64,000 bases of DNA from Diospyros lotus (Eukaryota > Streptophyta > Magnoliopsida > Ericales > Ebenaceae). The notes beneath the pieces were generated by a model that saw nothing but the letters and a program-made list of their open reading frames with translations, ran no database searches and was not told where the DNA came from. Numbering within the stretch: position 1 is the stretch's first letter; the number at the start of each line of letters is the position of its first letter. This document shows positions 1-12,150 of the stretch, one piece after another. The stretch spans positions 23,656,366-23,720,365 of the forward strand of contig NC_068351.1 of assembly GCF_014633365.1 (NCBI RefSeq). The letters are read 5' to 3'. The position numbers were made by a program, and so were the translations under genes.

Positions 1-263
1 CTATGTGCGTGAGGTTGAGTTTATTCAATTTAGGAACCAAAAAATAAAGAAATCATTTTCAGAATTGCCACCAATAATCCATAGACTGCTAGTGGAAGTT
101 TGGGTAATAGGAATTTGAGAGCTTCTAACAGATAAGTGGTTGCAGAAGGCAAGGATAGCTTGTGGAAGAGGATCACCATTGAAAATATGGCTTTCAGGAG
201 GGCTAGTTGGTTGTCCAGTGATGAGTGTGAGCCTCACTGAGTTGGGTTTGGAAGGGAATTATT

Positions 264-646
264 CAGTGTTCTAAAAAGCGCTAGGCGCTAGTCGGGCGCC
301 AAGCTGGGGCCTAGCGCCTAGGGCGCCTAGGCGGGGCCTAGGCGGAGCCTAGAAAACTGCTATTTTTTTTTATTTTTTAAATTTTGTAATGTAATTTGAT
401 ATTATTTTTAATTAAATCAAAGTTGAAAAGCATTAATAATGCAACATAAACCAATAATAAAAACATCAATATACTATAAGCAAGTAGCAGATTTTTTGCA
501 AATATTATAGAATATATATAATTAATAATAAAAATTAAATATAAATCTAATAATTATATATAAATAGAAAAGAAAATGAAATAAAATAAAAAATAAAAAA
601 CATAAAAAACAAACCAGAAACGCAGCAAAAACGCACAACCCACACA

Positions 647-678
<32 letters not shown>

Positions 679-1089
679 GGTTACGAGTCGACGGAGATGG
701 AGCTTGACGGCGAGGACGGGGGCGGGGGCAAAGACGCTGAGGCAACGAGGACGAGGAGGACGCGACAGATAAAGAGGCGATGAGGATGGAGCTGGACGCA
801 GCAACGACGGTGAGCTACTGGCGAGCCGATGAAGCTTGGCAACGTTGAGGCAGCAGCGTTGAGGTGAGAAGAGAGTGAAGAGGGGGAGACGCTAACAGGT
901 TCGATTTATGATTTAGCAAAAAAAGCCCTAGGCGCGCTGGCCGACTAGGCGCCGCCTGGGCGCCCAAGCCGGACGTTTACTCAGGCCGGCGCCTAGAAGG
1001 CCCAACTAGGGCAATTTCGGGGCGGCCAGCAGCCGCCTAGCGGCTAGGCGACGCCTAGGCGGGCGCCTAGCCCGATTTTTAGAACACTG
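264..1089. mobile_element. Non-autonomous hAT-type element with GC-rich subterminal repeats
   Basis: The ends form a perfect terminal inverted repeat: CAGTGTTCTAAAAA at 264 and its complement ending at 1089. The flanks are GAATTATT (256-263) and GAATTATG (1090-1097), an 8-bp target duplication with one mismatch, as expected for hAT transposition. Both subterminal regions are packed with variants of GGCGCCTAGGCG in both orientations, while the middle is AT-rich and contains a GA microsatellite near 648-680. No transposase is encoded; ORFs in the GA/GC-rich core look like low-complexity artefacts. Confidence 0.82.
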
Positions 1090-1489
1090 GAATTATGAAT
1101 ATTATGGGATTTTTTTTTTCTTTCTAAATTTGTCTGTTTTGGGGTTGGTAGTAGTGTTAGGGTTTGTTTTAGGCTTTGATGGCTGGTAAGGCCATAAACC
1201 ACTTTGTGAGTAGTTTTCCTACTTATTTTATGTAGGGAGGGACAAGAACATCTCTTTTGGGGAATGTTTCTCTTTTAATTGGGTAACATAACTTGGTACC
1301 CTCTGTTCAAAAACCTGGAAAGTTAATTTCTTACCAGCTTTGTTTGACATCTTGCATGATCAAAGTGTGAGATAAGGAGAGTACACAATGGATTTGGTGT
1401 CCACTAAGTGATGGAGCCTTTTTTTTTTTTTCTTTGCTCATTTTATGGAGTCCTTGGTGAATAAAGGCTGAGTGAACCTACCTCAGAAG

Positions 1490-1540
1490 TCTTTCTGGAG
1501 GTCTAAAGCTCCTCCTAGAGTGGCCTTTTCTTGGGAACAG
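1490..1540 (+). pseudogene. Possible LINE/L1 zinc-binding (zf-RVT) fragment
   Basis: One frame reads SFWRSKAPPRVAFSWEQ, which resembles the conserved W-K-x-K-x-PP-R-V-x-F-W stretch of the zinc-binding region after plant L1 reverse transcriptases. The frame is interrupted by stops on both sides and no other LINE domain is visible, so this is at most a tiny relic. Confidence 0.3.
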
Positions 1541-2970
1541 TTTTCCTCTGTTCAATTCTTACCTTGAACTATAAAGAAAAAGCTACCGAGGAAAAAACGG
1601 AAAGAAAAATTTCAGATGGTAAATTAGATATTCTGGCTAAGTAGTATTAGATATTTAAAAATGAGGGCAGCGAAACAAAAACTGCCATGCTGGTCTGGCC
1701 TTGGGACATTCATGTGACCAATCCCCATTAGGGCACCAAAATCCCTGCATCTCCGAAAAGTTCATATAATTTCTTGGATCCTAAGACTTCACTTTCTTCA
1801 CCAGTATATTGTATCAGTTCTTAAAAAAACATCTAGCAGCAATTTTGCAAAACCAATCTGCCTATAAACCTAAAATTCATCAGACCAAAATCTTAGAATT
1901 TCAAGGAAATAAAGCAGGGCTGACCTAATGAAAAGCAGATTTCCCTTCAAGAACACACTTCAGCATATCTAAGAATGGAGAAACGATGTCATAAAAAGGT
2001 ACGCCTGTGCCAGACATGCCCCTACTGTTCTGACAAATATATAATAATAATACTCAACAGCAAAGGACTAGAAATTGGACAAAGTAATTCGTTGATAACT
2101 TTCTATATCATATGGAGATCAGATTGAGCAAAATAGGCACTAATACTATGTGATGCCAATAGCTCAGTATTCCTTCATGTGTTATGTAAGATGGACCAAA
2201 ATTGATCCAAGTTATGCTGCACCATGCACAAAGCTGGAGTTTGCTCATATTGCAGCAACTTTCAGCACCCACCAGCTTTAAATCCACAAGCTATGGCATC
2301 CAAGGCAGCCAAATAAAAATTCCTAATATGGAAATCAGTTGAACTAAGGAAAAATTCCTATCTCCAATATTAAATAAAATCATTTGATTAAATCAAAAGT
2401 CTCAAAATAAAGATCAAATCTCATCAACCCCAAGTCAACATCCAATAAAATAAAAAAGGCTCTATGCAAACTAAATCATAAATATGATTATATGAACCTA
2501 ATCCTAACATTTTTTAAAAAAATTACAGGAAACAAAGAATTCAAAACATGCCAAGTTAAAATAATGCAGCTTTTTTTCTTGGAAGCCCATACATAATCCA
2601 TTTAGCTTATATAATCTTCAATGTATCACTTTGACCATCCAGCCTTGGATTTTAGTAATACAATTGCGGGGGAAAGAGGAAAGGAAGAAAAAGAAAATAT
2701 GGACACCAATGTGACAAAAATGTAATGATATATTTCCTTTCACTTTCTTGCAAGGGAGTCCTCTACAAGAGTTATTTGACGAAGCTCATTGCAGTAGTGC
2801 TTGAATATACTTGCCTCAAAATTTATGTAAAACATTCTAGAATTTGTGAAATAGGAAAAAGTTCATTATATTTGTAATCTATATGGTTAAATGTGTCAGC
2901 ATCATGATAAAACATATTGAAGAACCAAATATCATTTGAATGAAAAATTTATCAAACAGTAGCAACTTAC

Positions 2971-4169
2971 CTCATCAAAAACCAGGAGAGAGCCAACATT
3001 ATCACAAGCACGACGAAGGGCTTGTAAGAATTCCTTGGAGGCACTGAGTATGCCCCCTTCACCTTGAATAGGTTCCACAAATACTGCAGCAATCTTGCCA
3101 GACCGAATCAGTTCTTCTGCAGCTTGAATATTTCCATACTCCAAGAAAGTAACACCGGGCATGACAGGTTGAAAAGGTGTTCTGTAATGCTCTTTGCTAG
3201 TCAAAGCAAGAGCACCAATAGTCCTCCCATGGAAGCTATTACTAAATGAAAGGAACTCTGTTGGTGGCTGCTCCTCATCAGGATGTGAAAATCTTTGAAA
3301 CTTTCTTGCAAATTTAATGGCAGCCTCATTGGCTTCTGTTCCGCTGTTCGTGAAGAAGACCCGATCAGCAAAAGAGCGAGCAATTAGACGTTTTGCAAGC
3401 TCAACCTGCAACAAGAAAACCACTGCTTCTCAGTAATATATTCCAAAAGAAGGCTACAGAGAGATAACATATGATTTTGGAAACCAAAACTCATTGTTGA
3501 ATCAGACAATTATCTGCTAAGAATTCTTCTGAATGTTTTATCATTCAACAAATCAAAATACAGACAAAATTCAGATGAATCAATTGTATTGGCTTCTTTG
3601 TCTATAATCCTCAAAACAGTCCTGCTTCTTCATAGACAATTACAAAAAAGTTAATAACATTACACCCAAAACTAACTGGAACAAGCTAAAACCAAACAAC
3701 AACTAGAACACACAGAAAAAAGGAATCCCAAATTAAAAAAGAACGAGCAAAGGAAACTAAGTGTTACCTGGGGAATGGAATAGAAGACGTTGCTGACATG
3801 GGCGAGAACACCGGCCTGCTCTGTAACAGCCCGCACCCAATCGGGATCGCCATGGCCGAGCGCATTGACAGCGATCCCGGACGTCAAGTCCAAGTACTCT
3901 CGCCCCTCAGGATCAAACAATTTACAGCCCTTGCCACTCGAGAGCACCACCGGAGCTCTGGCGTAGGTCCCGACCAGAACCCTAGCCTCCTCGGCCATCA
4001 CCTCCTGGGTCCCCAACCTCCCCTGAGTCGCAGGCTCCACGGCCCGCAGGTCCAGCGTCGCGCAAGCCATCGCTCTCCCGCCGTTGGATCTAGCAGAGAA
4101 GCCTCCCCGGTGGAGGCCTGCCGCCGCCGGAGAAATCGAGTTGGCGAGGAACAAGTGGATGGAGGTCAT
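2971..4169 (-). CDS. WIN1: Acetylornithine aminotransferase, chloroplast precursor (exons 1-2, partial)
   Basis: The enzyme is a PLP-dependent transaminase of arginine/ornithine synthesis that converts N-acetylglutamate semialdehyde to N-acetylornithine in the plastid. Exon 1 is 4169-3768 (ATG at 4169-4167; donor CAG|GTAAC). Exon 2 is 3405-2971 (acceptor TTGCAG; donor GATGAG|GTAAG). Both junctions are phase 0 and splice YSIPQ to VELAKRL. The first ~35 residues are Ser/Ala/Arg-rich and low in acids, like a transit peptide. Visible class-III aminotransferase motifs are [20 protein letters not shown] (PLP-phosphate binding), [14 protein letters not shown] and the aspartate-bearing LLVFDE. The catalytic-lysine exon is not in the window, so the gene is incomplete here. 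The upstream [20 protein letters not shown] block is typical of plant ArgD proteins. Ornithine aminotransferase is less likely given that block. Identification as the Arabidopsis WIN1/At1g80600 orthologue is from memory. Confidence 0.88.
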
Positions 4170-6079
4170 GGCAATGGGACTGAAGAAACTGCAGTGATTG
4201 AAGGACTTTGCGGGGGAAGAAGGATTAATAAAGCTCTGTGCTTGAATGATTCGAAAGGGAACGGGGAAGAGAAAGTTTATAGATTCTCCGAACTCAGAAC
4301 GGGAATCGAATGCAAAGTTTGAAACTTTCTATGCAAGTCTTCGATGAATCGAATTATTAATTGAAACAGACAGAGGGCTTTGGAAAGCGACAGATATGTT
4401 GGAATTGGAATGGGAATTGGAACCGGGAGGAGGAAGCCAACGTGGAAATGGGAACTGCCTCAGCTCTGCTGGCTGGCTGGATGGAATTGAAGACAGTATT
4501 TCTTCGTTTTGGTATTTCCCATGTTTAAAAGATTGTGCTTTGTGCGAAAAAATTATGCCCTTACTTTCCCTTCCAATAATTCATTTGCATCATTCTCAAT
4601 TGATTATAGACTAAGTAGTGTTAGTTTTTAGTTTACAATTCATTTATTAAATAACAGAAAAAGATTGAACGATCAGTGTAGTTAGGAGCGAGTAGAAGTT
4701 TGACACCTTTAATTTGCCCCCGTCATCACCACAATCCCTTTTCTCTAAGCTTACCAACGAGAGACGAAGAGGAAGACAAAGGGTTGGTTGGCTGAGCAAT
4801 GGGTTGAAGTGGAAGGGCTGGCCCTTCATCTTCGTCTCTCACTTGGCCCTTCATCTCCCTCCAACATTGACGTTGACCTAGCATATCTCTCTCATTTCGA
4901 TTTGCACGACCGTACTCGTCCATTGATATCGATGCCCTTTTAATAAATTTTTCAATAATTTCTATTTTACATTAAAATTTAGATCTATTAAAATTTAACC
5001 ATTAAATACTTTTAATTTTTTGGTATGTGAGTCACTGAGCCAAAGTGAATCTGATGGTCGATTTTGATCATCAGAATCTACCGTGGATGGTGGTCTTTCT
5101 AGAAATGTGTTTTAAGTGTTTTGACTATAAAATTAATTTTTAGATTTATAAAAAATCAATTGTTATATCAAACTCATTTTTGAATATATAAATCATCGCT
5201 GTTGGGAAAATCTGATGATCGATTCCAATTATTAGAATCATTGGTCAATGATAACAATAAGGCCAAACTAATATTTGGTCTCTTTAGTTATTTTATGGGT
5301 TAATTCGATTTTCGATTCGATTCGATTACCACAGTTTAGGTTTTGATTAACTGAGGTTAATTGGTCGATTGGATTTAGTTATTGCATGCAATTCTGTTAT
5401 TTTGGGTAGTGATTTACCGAATCGACTATTTGCATATTCACAAGTGTTGTTATCTTTTTTCTTTAACTTGATTAAAAAGGATATTGTTTGCTAGAGAACG
5501 TTCAGCTACTATCGAAAAGAAGCCGGGTTTGTCACTTTAATTTTACCTCAGGTTTTAATTGCAAAACACCCCTTTAATCTTATTCATTCATTCATTGATG
5601 AACATGAGACCCCAAATTCAACAGACCACTTAACTTACCTTATTGTTGACTAAATATTCATTTATTGATTCAAACCTTCTCGTATTATTTTGGTATTAAA
5701 ATTATAAAAAAAAAAGTTACATACTTCAAGAATAATGGTAATAGTGATGACAGTTGACCCTTGAATTCGACTGAAAGTAACTTCGGACATCTCTATTATT
5801 ACCTAATAATAACCTTTGGCCACCCAATTAATACATGTTCTGAGAATACTGTCTCCACGATTTACTGTAATATCTAAGGATATTTAATCTCCCAAAGTTT
5901 AAGGTAATTTATTGCTTCCTAATGCATACACCCTTTCTTAGGTTGGATCAAACATCGGTAGAGCAAGAAAATAAATAAATAAATAACACGTCATTATCAC
6001 ATCCATCAAAATAAGATAAAAGTTTAATAAATGAGATCGAAGTGGCAACAAATGAACAGAAAGATCCACTACATGCGTG
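4170..6079. other. Upstream region of the aminotransferase gene; no gene seen
   Basis: The first few hundred bases should hold the 5' UTR and promoter of the minus-strand aminotransferase gene, but I could not fix a TATA box or transcription start. Short ORFs at 4396-4923 lack any recognisable domain. A dispersed repeat at about 5030-5275 recurs in inverted orientation near 56.7-57.0 kb. The remainder is AT-rich and unassigned. Confidence 0.5.
5030..5275 (+). repeat. Dispersed repeat, copy 1
   Basis: The sequence with the phrases GATTCCAATTATTAGAATCA, 'ctgatggtcgatttt' and 'tttttagattta' matches, in reverse complement, the block at about 56700-57005. I could not find terminal repeats or target duplications, so the class is unknown. 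Confidence 0.5.
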
Positions 6080-6640
6080 TTGTAATTGATGCGCACATAG
6101 GTACAAACTCATTGGCCCAGTTTACAAGGAAGGCTCACCAACAAAGGGGAAGCCTCACGCAGGGGGCAGGGGAAGGACACCGAAAGACTCACTCCAGTAA
6201 AGAGTTCTCAAAAGACTCTCTTCGAATGCTCTAACAAAAAGAGGTAAGATACCTCTCTGAGGGAAGATTAATTAAGGTCTCACTTTTAGGGTCTCTTGGC
6301 AATATATCTCTGTAATATTCTCTGATAATACTTTAACAAATTATGATCAACAAGATTAGTGTCAATCTCAAAAAATCAAGAATTATTATCACTACCTCTT
6401 TAACATAGCCATAAATAGTTGAGTGCTTATTTTTTCAAGTAAGACACTTTAGCCCGCTAAGATTTCTACTACTTTGTATGCGAATCCAATTTTGGCATCG
6501 TAGTGTTTGCACAAGGAATGCCTTGTGCCCTTTATTTTTTTTTTTTTTTATAGTTCTTGGAGTTTGGAGACAACTTTCTCTAGCAATAAATACATTATTG
6601 TGTTCAGGTGACAACAATTAGTGATGTATGTGGAAACTCG
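6080..6640 (+). repeat. LTR-like dispersed repeat, copy 1
   Basis: This block shares long collinear stretches with about 37800-38400, including a run around 'attatgatcaacaagatta', 'ataaatagttgagtgctta' and 'ttttttcaagtaagacactt'. The two copies are diverged by roughly 15-20 percent by eye. The layout (TATA-like ATAAATAG followed by leader) suggests an old LTR, but neither copy shows clear ends. Confidence 0.55.
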
Positions 6641-6759
6641 ATTGAAAAGCCAAACATGTCAAACCCTGGTTAAATCAATCTTTAGAATGGTTTGAACAAG
6701 ATCACAAGCAGTTCGGAACATGAAAAAGAAAAGAAAGATATGACATCACTAGTCCCTTG

Positions 6760-8409
6760 TGTAACGACCAAGATTTTCACTTCAATTCTTTTATTTAACA
6801 CGGCAGAAGCAAATTGATTAAATTTACACTTTTTAGGGGCTCTTACATGCACATCATAGCATCAACAATTCAAATTTAACAAAACACACCATTTGAGCCC
6901 TTGCCCATACTCACCTCCAATGATCTCGTTGGTCGAGAGAGCCTTGTAAATATAGCTATCGGCAAGGATTTGACACCACTAAACTCAACCTCAAACTTTC
7001 TCTTCCTTAACCAGGAATGATGTTAAAACAAAGCGAGTCACAAGGTTCAGCAAGCATATCTGAAATAAATGGGGCATCATAGGAAATTGTATTATGAAGG
7101 AATCACCATGACTAGAATTAACAAGGCTTTCCACATTCGTTCTCATGTCATGTCACAAGTAGCATATACTCATTATGCTTTATATTATATGCCCATGTCA
7201 AGTTCTACAGGTTTGTATAGCACATATTCATAATTATGTAGATGGTCATTTGGGCCGAGTTCATATTGTATACCATGCACCGTTATGTACGTTCATATTC
7301 ACATTACTTTTTACATCATGTACCCTCATGAAAGGTTTCACGTCATAATGCAACACATGCACATGCTCAATACTATCATATATAACATCAAAGCCCATAA
7401 TTCTCATCAACCATATGTCACCCTCTTTGGCATGGCAGTACACGCCTAACCTGCTCGAATATCACAGGCACAACGATAGTAGTGCCCTCACTCAGAGACC
7501 AAGGGAACAAATATCCATCATAAACCTCATTTGATAATTATATATACAATGTCATGCATGATCATATATACAATGTCATGCATGATCATATGCAACTCAC
7601 ATCATCATGTCTATGCAAGGATCTTTACACAATTGTTATGGGAGTATTTATTCAAGTAGTTCAAAGGCAAAAATCCACATGTTTCGCGTTATGCAAATCA
7701 CATCATTGATCTCATATTAGTACTTTCTCGAACACATTTATGGCATAAGGCTTTAACCCAATATTTGTAAGTTAACACATTGATATTTGATATGATTCTA
7801 ACATACAATTATGGATCCCTCATATGGGTAATTATTTGTACCACCTCACCTTCAAGATTAGGGATACTGCCCGTTGTTACTCACATTATTGACTAGTCCA
7901 TATTTGATAATATTAAATATTAAACGGAGGCTGGTCAGTTGACTACCACGGCCCTATAGGATAACCAGGCAGACACATTAGTATTTTCATATCCACACCA
8001 AGTCTCCCCGACTCTTTAAGAACCTAGCCCCATATTGATTTGGCATCATTCCTAATGAAGCATAGCAATACAAAGCCCTGTAACGGACGTAATCAACATC
8101 ACCGATGAATCTTTTACTTAACTTATTCCATTGACAATAAACCCATCAATAACGCACAAGTCATAGAATGGTTGCCACGTGGATTTATATTATTAATGCG
8201 TGGAACTGAACCATGGTAAGAAAGGGAATAAAATATGAAAAATAATGGAAACTTGCATAGGAACTTAAGAATGTAAGGAGAGGGTTAGGAGCTTACATTA
8301 ACAAGAACAAAAGAAGGGAACTTGCAAAAATAGGAAGAAAACCTGCAAATTGGAGAGTTAAGATACAAGAACTTGCCTTCAAACGATCGTTTCTTGTTTT
8401 TCCGGCACT
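6760..8409 (-). mobile_element. Tekay-like chromovirus LTR fragment (left part, interrupted by the Athila element)
   Basis: The block starts TGTAACGACC, the reverse complement of an LTR 3' end. It aligns piecewise with the solo LTR at 31352-34247: for example 'caccaagtctccccgactct' followed by 'aacctagccc', and the 'gatgttaaaacaaagcgagtc' block near 7020. The Athila insertion at 8410 falls at the GCACT of a 'ctGCACTCCC.tTGCAAAG' site that is uninterrupted in the solo LTR near 33316. The LTR resumes at 22143. A 26-bp tandem pair lies near 7540-7590. Confidence 0.7.
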
Positions 8410-10479
8410 TGGCTGCACTCCCACCCTGCAATTAAAACACAAAACAAAACACAATAAAAATTTTATATTTTTTTCTTTGTTTAGGTGAGAGGTTTATACT
8501 CGTCAGTGTACGAGTGCAGTTGTAGTCCAAATTTAAATTTATATTTTCTGAATGAGTCTAGGTCGTCCACTGAGAGATTTATTTATGGAAAAATAAAAAG
8601 AATGTCACACAAGCACACACGCATTTGGATAAATTGGCAACAAGGTTTTTTATGGTTTTTTAAACAACAGATACTAGGAAATAAATTAAGGCAGTAATTG
8701 AAATAAATACTTTAAGTGAGAATATAAAATTGGATAGTACTTGAGTTAAGACAATTTCAGTGCCAACCCGTTGATTCCCAAATTTTAGCATAAAAGATTA
8801 GCAACATTAATTTAATTTCAGATATGAGGGTTTGTTATTAAATGCAATTAGAGATGATGATAGTTCTAGGTTAAGCAATCCCCATACATGATATGCGGGA
8901 TTCTAATTTAAGCAACCACCATAAATTCAATTGCAATTAATACACAAAACAACTAAATTAATCATCCGGGTTTGGGTATGATGGCGTTTCCAGTTCTAGT
9001 AACTCTCATACATGGCATGAAAGCTCTAAGTTAGGCTTACGCTCCAATCCAAACCTAGTGATTTCTCAATAATTAAGATACACTCATACTGAAATTTAAA
9101 TTAATGTTACTTATTTAAAGCGCAGCTTTCTTTGGGAATCATTGGCGTTGGACACTGTCCTTGCCTTAACCCAAGATTAGATTTAGCTACTCATTTCCAT
9201 TTAAAAGTTAATTGACATGAATTTAAACGACGTAATTTAAATAACAGAATTTAAATGACAAGAAATTTTAAAGGCATAAACTAACCGGCCATTTAGGCGG
9301 TGAATAATTAAATAACAAGAATTAAAATGACAAGAAATTTAAAGGTATAAACTAACCGTCCATTTAGGCGATGAATAATTAAATAACAAGAATTAAAATG
9401 ACAAGAAATTTAAAGGCACAAATTAACCGGCCATTTAGGCGATGAATAATAAAGTAATAATAAATGACATAAGAATTTAAAAGAAGAAATGAAGGAAGTA
9501 AGATCACAAGAGAGAATACTAAAGAAAATGAGAAAGAACAAGAACAATTCTCAAAGAGAGAATTATAAGGAAACAACTAAACTTTGATTCAAGAATAATA
9601 ATCACACTTACAAATGCAATCAAGTGATCTATTTATAGGCCACAAGATGCAATACAAACCACACAATTTCAATTATTCAACTAGACATAATTATATCTAA
9701 TGGGCACTCACACACTTAAAGTTAAATGGATTTTAGCTATAATACACACCTAATATTAAATGGATTTTAGCTAAAATACATACCTAATAAAGCATTCATA
9801 AAGTTAAATGGATTTTAGCTATAATATCCATCTAATAGTTAAATGGATTTTAGCTAAAAAACACACCTAATAAAGCTCTCACATAAAAAATAAGAATAGA
9901 TTTCTATAAATTGGTTTTTAATCTTCATTAGGATTAAAAATAATCCTTGGGCCTTCTCCAAATAATATCTTCCATGGGTTGCTCAAATTGAGCCTTAATT
10001 CTTCATGGGCTTGAATTCTTCATGGACTTTAATTTTTCATGTGCTTGATTTCTTCATGGACTTGAATTCTTCATGGACTTGATTTCTCCATGGGTTTGAT
10101 TTCTTCATGGACTTAAATTCTTCATGGACTTTAAGTCTTCATGGGCTTTAATTCTTCATGCCTAAAAAAAAATAAAAATAATTTAATGTTATTAATAAAT
10201 TATATATTATATATATGTATTACACATGGCACATATATATATATTATATTATATTATATATATATTACATGAATGCATATAATGATGTATATGTATTATA
10301 TATAATTTTATATATTATTATTATTATTAAATTTTACTTTAAAATTTCATTTCATTCATTTTTCAATTTAAACTTGCATATAACCATAAAATATATATTA
10401 ATATCTAATTTAAACTATTTTTAAGATCAAAAGAATGGTATAATTATAACAAAATTTTTATAAAATTAACCACTAATCA
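8410..10479 (-). repeat. Athila element 3' LTR
   Basis: The 2070-bp LTR is nearly identical to 20063-22137. It contains a minus-strand TATA box CTATAAATAG at 9629-9638 in the expected U3 position, and a 71-bp unit repeated three times (phase marker CCATTTAGGCG at 9289, 9360 and 9431). It also holds four copies of a TTAAATGGATTTTAGCT unit at 9720-9870 and about ten degenerate copies of a 20-bp 'TTCATGGACTTGAATTC' unit at 9990-10160. Confidence 0.95.
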
Positions 10480-10492
10480 TACCCCCCAACTT
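10480..10492 (-). other. Polypurine tract of the Athila element
   Basis: On the minus strand this reads AAGTTGGGGGGTA, directly abutting the LTR start TGATTAG. It is the expected plus-strand primer site for reverse transcription. Confidence 0.9.
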
Positions 10493-12150
10493 AAACATTG
10501 CTAGTCCCTTAGCAATCAGATTATACACCTGCCAAACTTTATTCACAATAACTGTATGAATGTAAAAATTTCAAATTCGAAACCGAAATGCATAAAATTA
10601 AATAAATAATTTAGCATTTTAAATCAGATTTTTGGTTAAAGGTCATACAATCTCAGGAATGGAAATTAGGATAACCAACACACAGACTTACTCCCTCGAA
10701 GTTTTGACTTCAAATCTTACTATGGATTTTCTCTCCAATAAAAAGGATTCCTCAGGTGTACACACAAGGGGGTGCACCGTTATAAGAGTAAATGCAGAAC
10801 AAGTTCAAAACTCGGTGCCATCCCAAATACAAGGAACGTATTTTTATGAAAGAACAAGGAAATTGACATAGCTTCATGATTGGAATAATGCTCTAGATGA
10901 GTAACTTCTGAATTTAAACATGATTCCCTACTCCAAACTCGAATTCTGAGATCACATGATTTATAGCATCAAAATGGACCAGACTGGGTTGTAATGGGGC
11001 TATAAGGTTAATACGGGTTGTCAAAGAAAAGGTAGAGTGTGCAAAGGGTGTGTCGGGATTTTTTTTTTTTTTTTAGCATTCATTTTGAAACAGTTATGCT
11101 GAATAACTAAGAGAAGTTGCCCCCTTTTTTTCACTTTTTTTTTCTTCTTTTTTTTTTTTCTCTTTTTTTTCTTTTTCTTTTTAAATATGAAAATAGATAA
11201 ACAGACTAATTCCCAAAATCACACCAGGTTGGATAAAATTCATATGGTTATGGGTTAAACGAGGGTAACGAAAGAAGTTGTACTACAAATGGCTCAAATG
11301 GGCTAACAAGAGGTTGATTTAAAGAAAAAAAAATAGGCTCAAAATAAAAGAAATTGATCCCCCTATCATGCTTCTCAGTCATCTAATTCATAGTTTGAAA
11401 CCAGTCAAATTCATCCGCTATCATACTAGACATTCAAAGCGAATTGATATTTTGAAGCCATTGAAAAGATAAGATAAATAAGAGAGCATATTTAGAGTAA
11501 GTGTTATTTCACTCAGAATTAACGGTTATTAGGCTCAAACACTCACTTGGGTAATAGTCTCCACTTCTGTTGAGGGATCATACAGTGTACTAATCAGCTA
11601 ATTACTGTTACCTTTGACTTTATGACCGATAACCAATTTCTAAATTTTGAATCCCTGATGAATGTAAATTACTTATTCTCATGCATAAACGTTTTCAAAT
11701 GAGAAATCAATGCATTCATGTTTCGTATTGCAAACTTAACCGGCTATCAGTGCATAACTTTAAAGCTTTAGGAATAGAATTATTTAAAACACATAATAAT
11801 TTTTTTTTTTTTATAAGAGCAGATAAAGACAATCAATTCCCACAAGACTACAAACTAGTAATTACAAACTCACAGTTAAATATAAACCAGATGATTCATG
11901 ACTAGACCTTACACCCCCCAACTTGAATTGCAGTAATAAATCAGGGTTGTTAGGAATACCTGTAACTCCACAAGTCCATAGATTTGCTGTGAACTGCTAA
12001 AATTTAAACAACAAATGAGCACACCATATATATATATATTTATATTTTCACACCAAAATAAAAATTTCATGCAAGTCATAAGATAAGCAAAATGCGTCTC
12101 AAGAGTACAAAAAGTACTCCTTACTTAGCCATCTTATCAAAGAGCATTTC
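10493..12150. other. Athila 3' untranslated region
   Basis: This non-coding stretch lies between the LOG-like ORF and the polypurine tract. It contains a long A-rich tract in element sense (about 11059-11182) and a second polypurine-tract-like sequence at 11911-11924. A 79-codon ORF on the opposite strand (10632-10871) has no recognisable domain and is probably chance. Confidence 0.7.
11911..11924 (-). other. Second, internal polypurine-tract-like sequence
   Basis: The minus strand reads AAGTTGGGGGGTGT and shares the 12-mer AAGTTGGGGGGT with the true polypurine tract 1.4 kb downstream. It lies about 230 nt after the LOG-like stop codon and could act as an additional plus-strand primer or be a duplication scar. 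Confidence 0.55.

Larger units (their letters stand above)
1..2970. other. Presumed long intron or 3' part of the aminotransferase locus; no exon found
   Basis: The aminotransferase exon ending at 2971 stops at a clear splice donor, so the remaining exons should lie at lower coordinates on the minus strand. I looked for the expected next block (after DEV, containing the PLP-lysine segment) and saw nothing convincing. The region is AT-rich and holds a hAT-type element (264-1089) and a possible LINE scrap near 1490. Either the intron is longer than 2.97 kb or the gene is broken; the window edge prevents a decision. Confidence 0.5.

Noticed and set aside
547..804. Minus-strand ORFs in the hAT-type element
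   Set aside because: They come from GA/GC-rich simple sequence and contain no domain.
10632..10871. 79-codon plus-strand ORF in the Athila 3' UTR
   Set aside because: It is antisense to the element, with no domain and composition like the surrounding DNA.
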